Positions 7,202 through 7,756 of a stretch of DNA of 7,756 nucleotides are shown piece by piece (the first letter of the stretch is position 1; every line of letters starts with the position of its first letter). The translations under genes were made by a program, and so were the position numbers. A model generated the notes under the pieces. It ran no database searches. It saw nothing but the letters and a program-made list of their open reading frames with translations, and was not told the DNA's origin. Origin of the DNA: Clostridium sp. CAG:448 (GTDB taxonomy: Bacteria > Bacillota > Clostridia > Oscillospirales > CAG-272); NCBI GenBank assembly GCA_000433415.1, contig FR890536.1:18346-26101 (forward strand), written 5' to 3'.

Positions 7202-7756
7202 AACTGCGAGATTGATTGTTGTTTTTGCGTGCTCTGACTGCGGAAAGAATCAGAGAAACGGCACCCCAAAGAGCAATGAGAATCAGAATCAGACTGCCGG
7301 AAAGGCAGATCAGCATCAAAAGACAAATCAGCCAGAACGGACCGGATTGCGCTTTGCGAATCCGTTGCAGAAGATCCCCGAACCCGATCAACGCCAGTCC
7401 CGGTTCCAGAACCATCGCGAGGTTGTCCGCCACGGCGGCGACGGCTTCACCGGATCGGGTTTCCATAGAGGAGGCGATCCATGCGGTCGGCAGGGCGAGC
7501 AACAGAAGGATGCCGGACGTCAGACTCATCCGGATCTGTACCGCTTCCGGTGTCAGATACGGTTCCATCTGCAATACGCGCAGTTCTGCAAGCAGGGACG
7601 CCTGCAAAAAGAATGCGAGGATGTTGCACGCGACAACAAAAAGTCCGGGAATCAGATTCAGAAAACGTGAGATCAGTGTATTCAGGGTGTTTGCCGCCGG
7701 AATGGAAGAGGCGGATGCAGACGTAGCCGAGGCGGCTTTTTGCAGGGTATCCTGCA
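7200..7756 (-). CDS. DUF2232 (YybS-like) membrane protein, C-terminal part; 5' end beyond window
   Basis: The open frame enters from the right edge and supplies 184 codons before TAA. It is very hydrophobic. With the first visible full codon (7754) as 1, probable TM segments are at about 31-56, 76-95 and 108-127, plus a long stretch at 138-172 likely forming two helices, ending in a basic tail. A Ser/Ala/Thr-rich soluble stretch (about 7-22) precedes the first of these. The pattern FLNLIPGLFVVACNIL and the later EPGLALIGF fit the C-terminal half of DUF2232/YybS proteins, which are about 300 residues long and typically sit directly upstream of gdpP, seven bases away here. The family's biochemical role is not established; the steady pairing with GdpP suggests a link to c-di-AMP or membrane transport, but that is inference. 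No start codon is visible; the TTG at 7607 is internal, since the frame stays open to the edge with continuous family-like sequence. Confidence 0.72.
   Translation of the reverse strand, partial: QDTLQKAASATSASASSIPAANTLNTLISRFLNLIPGLFVVACNILAFFLQASLLAELRVLQMEPYLTPEAVQIRMSLTSGILLLLALPTAWIASSMETRSGEAVAAVADNLAMVLEPGLALIGFGDLLQRIRKAQSGPFWLICLLMLICLSGSLILILIALWGAVSLILSAVRARKNNNQSRS

Noticed and set aside
7741..7756. Inverted repeat TGCAGG/CCTGCA at the right edge, and an 11-base inverted match CCTGCAAAAAG (7601-7611 versus 7736-7746)
   Set aside because: Both lie inside the DUF2232 coding frame, have no terminator T run after the hairpin, and are short enough to be chance.
1..7756. Defence system, CRISPR array, mobile element or RNA gene
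   Set aside because: The minus strand is almost entirely covered by recognisable core genes. The only gap over 100 bases (1469-1591) shows no repeat array, tRNA-like fold or transposon end.

Overview
The window is a block of core bacterial housekeeping genes, all read on the minus strand, so transcription runs from high to low coordinates. Gene order and protein features point to a low-GC-type Gram-positive of the class Clostridia, possibly the Oscillospiraceae/Ruminococcaceae. Base composition looks close to half G+C, and the order DUF2232 - gdpP - rplI - dnaB is the Bacillota arrangement (yybS-yybT-rplI-dnaC in Bacillus subtilis). The taxonomic placement is inferred from gene order and protein style, not from a search.

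In transcription order the layout is: the C-terminal part of a DUF2232 (YybS-like) multi-pass membrane protein, cut by the right edge; gdpP, a membrane-bound c-di-AMP phosphodiesterase; rplI, ribosomal protein bL9; dnaB, the replicative helicase; tilS, tRNA(Ile2) lysidine synthetase; hpt, hypoxanthine phosphoribosyltransferase; and ftsH, the membrane AAA+ zinc protease, cut by the left edge just after its HEXXH motif. The six genes from DUF2232 to hpt are packed with gaps of 7, -4, 12, -4 and 23 bases, which suggests one operon with translational coupling. A 123-base gap separates hpt from ftsH. It has no visible terminator and contains an AT-rich, promoter-like stretch, so ftsH may be read both from the operon and from its own promoter.

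The block joins two clusters that are separate in B. subtilis: yybS-gdpP-rplI-dnaC and tilS-hprT-ftsH. It therefore links second-messenger turnover, translation, replication, purine salvage and membrane proteolysis in one transcriptional neighbourhood. All complete genes carry their catalytic motifs and none looks broken. The main oddities are a short TilS that seems to lack the second C-terminal domain, a long Thr/Asp/Lys-rich insert in the extracytoplasmic part of FtsH, and poor or absent Shine-Dalgarno sequences before dnaB and tilS.

I saw no RNA genes, mobile elements, CRISPR array or defence system. The long open frames on the plus strand are antisense shadows. I found no convincing previously undescribed system; the findings below are modest and graded accordingly.
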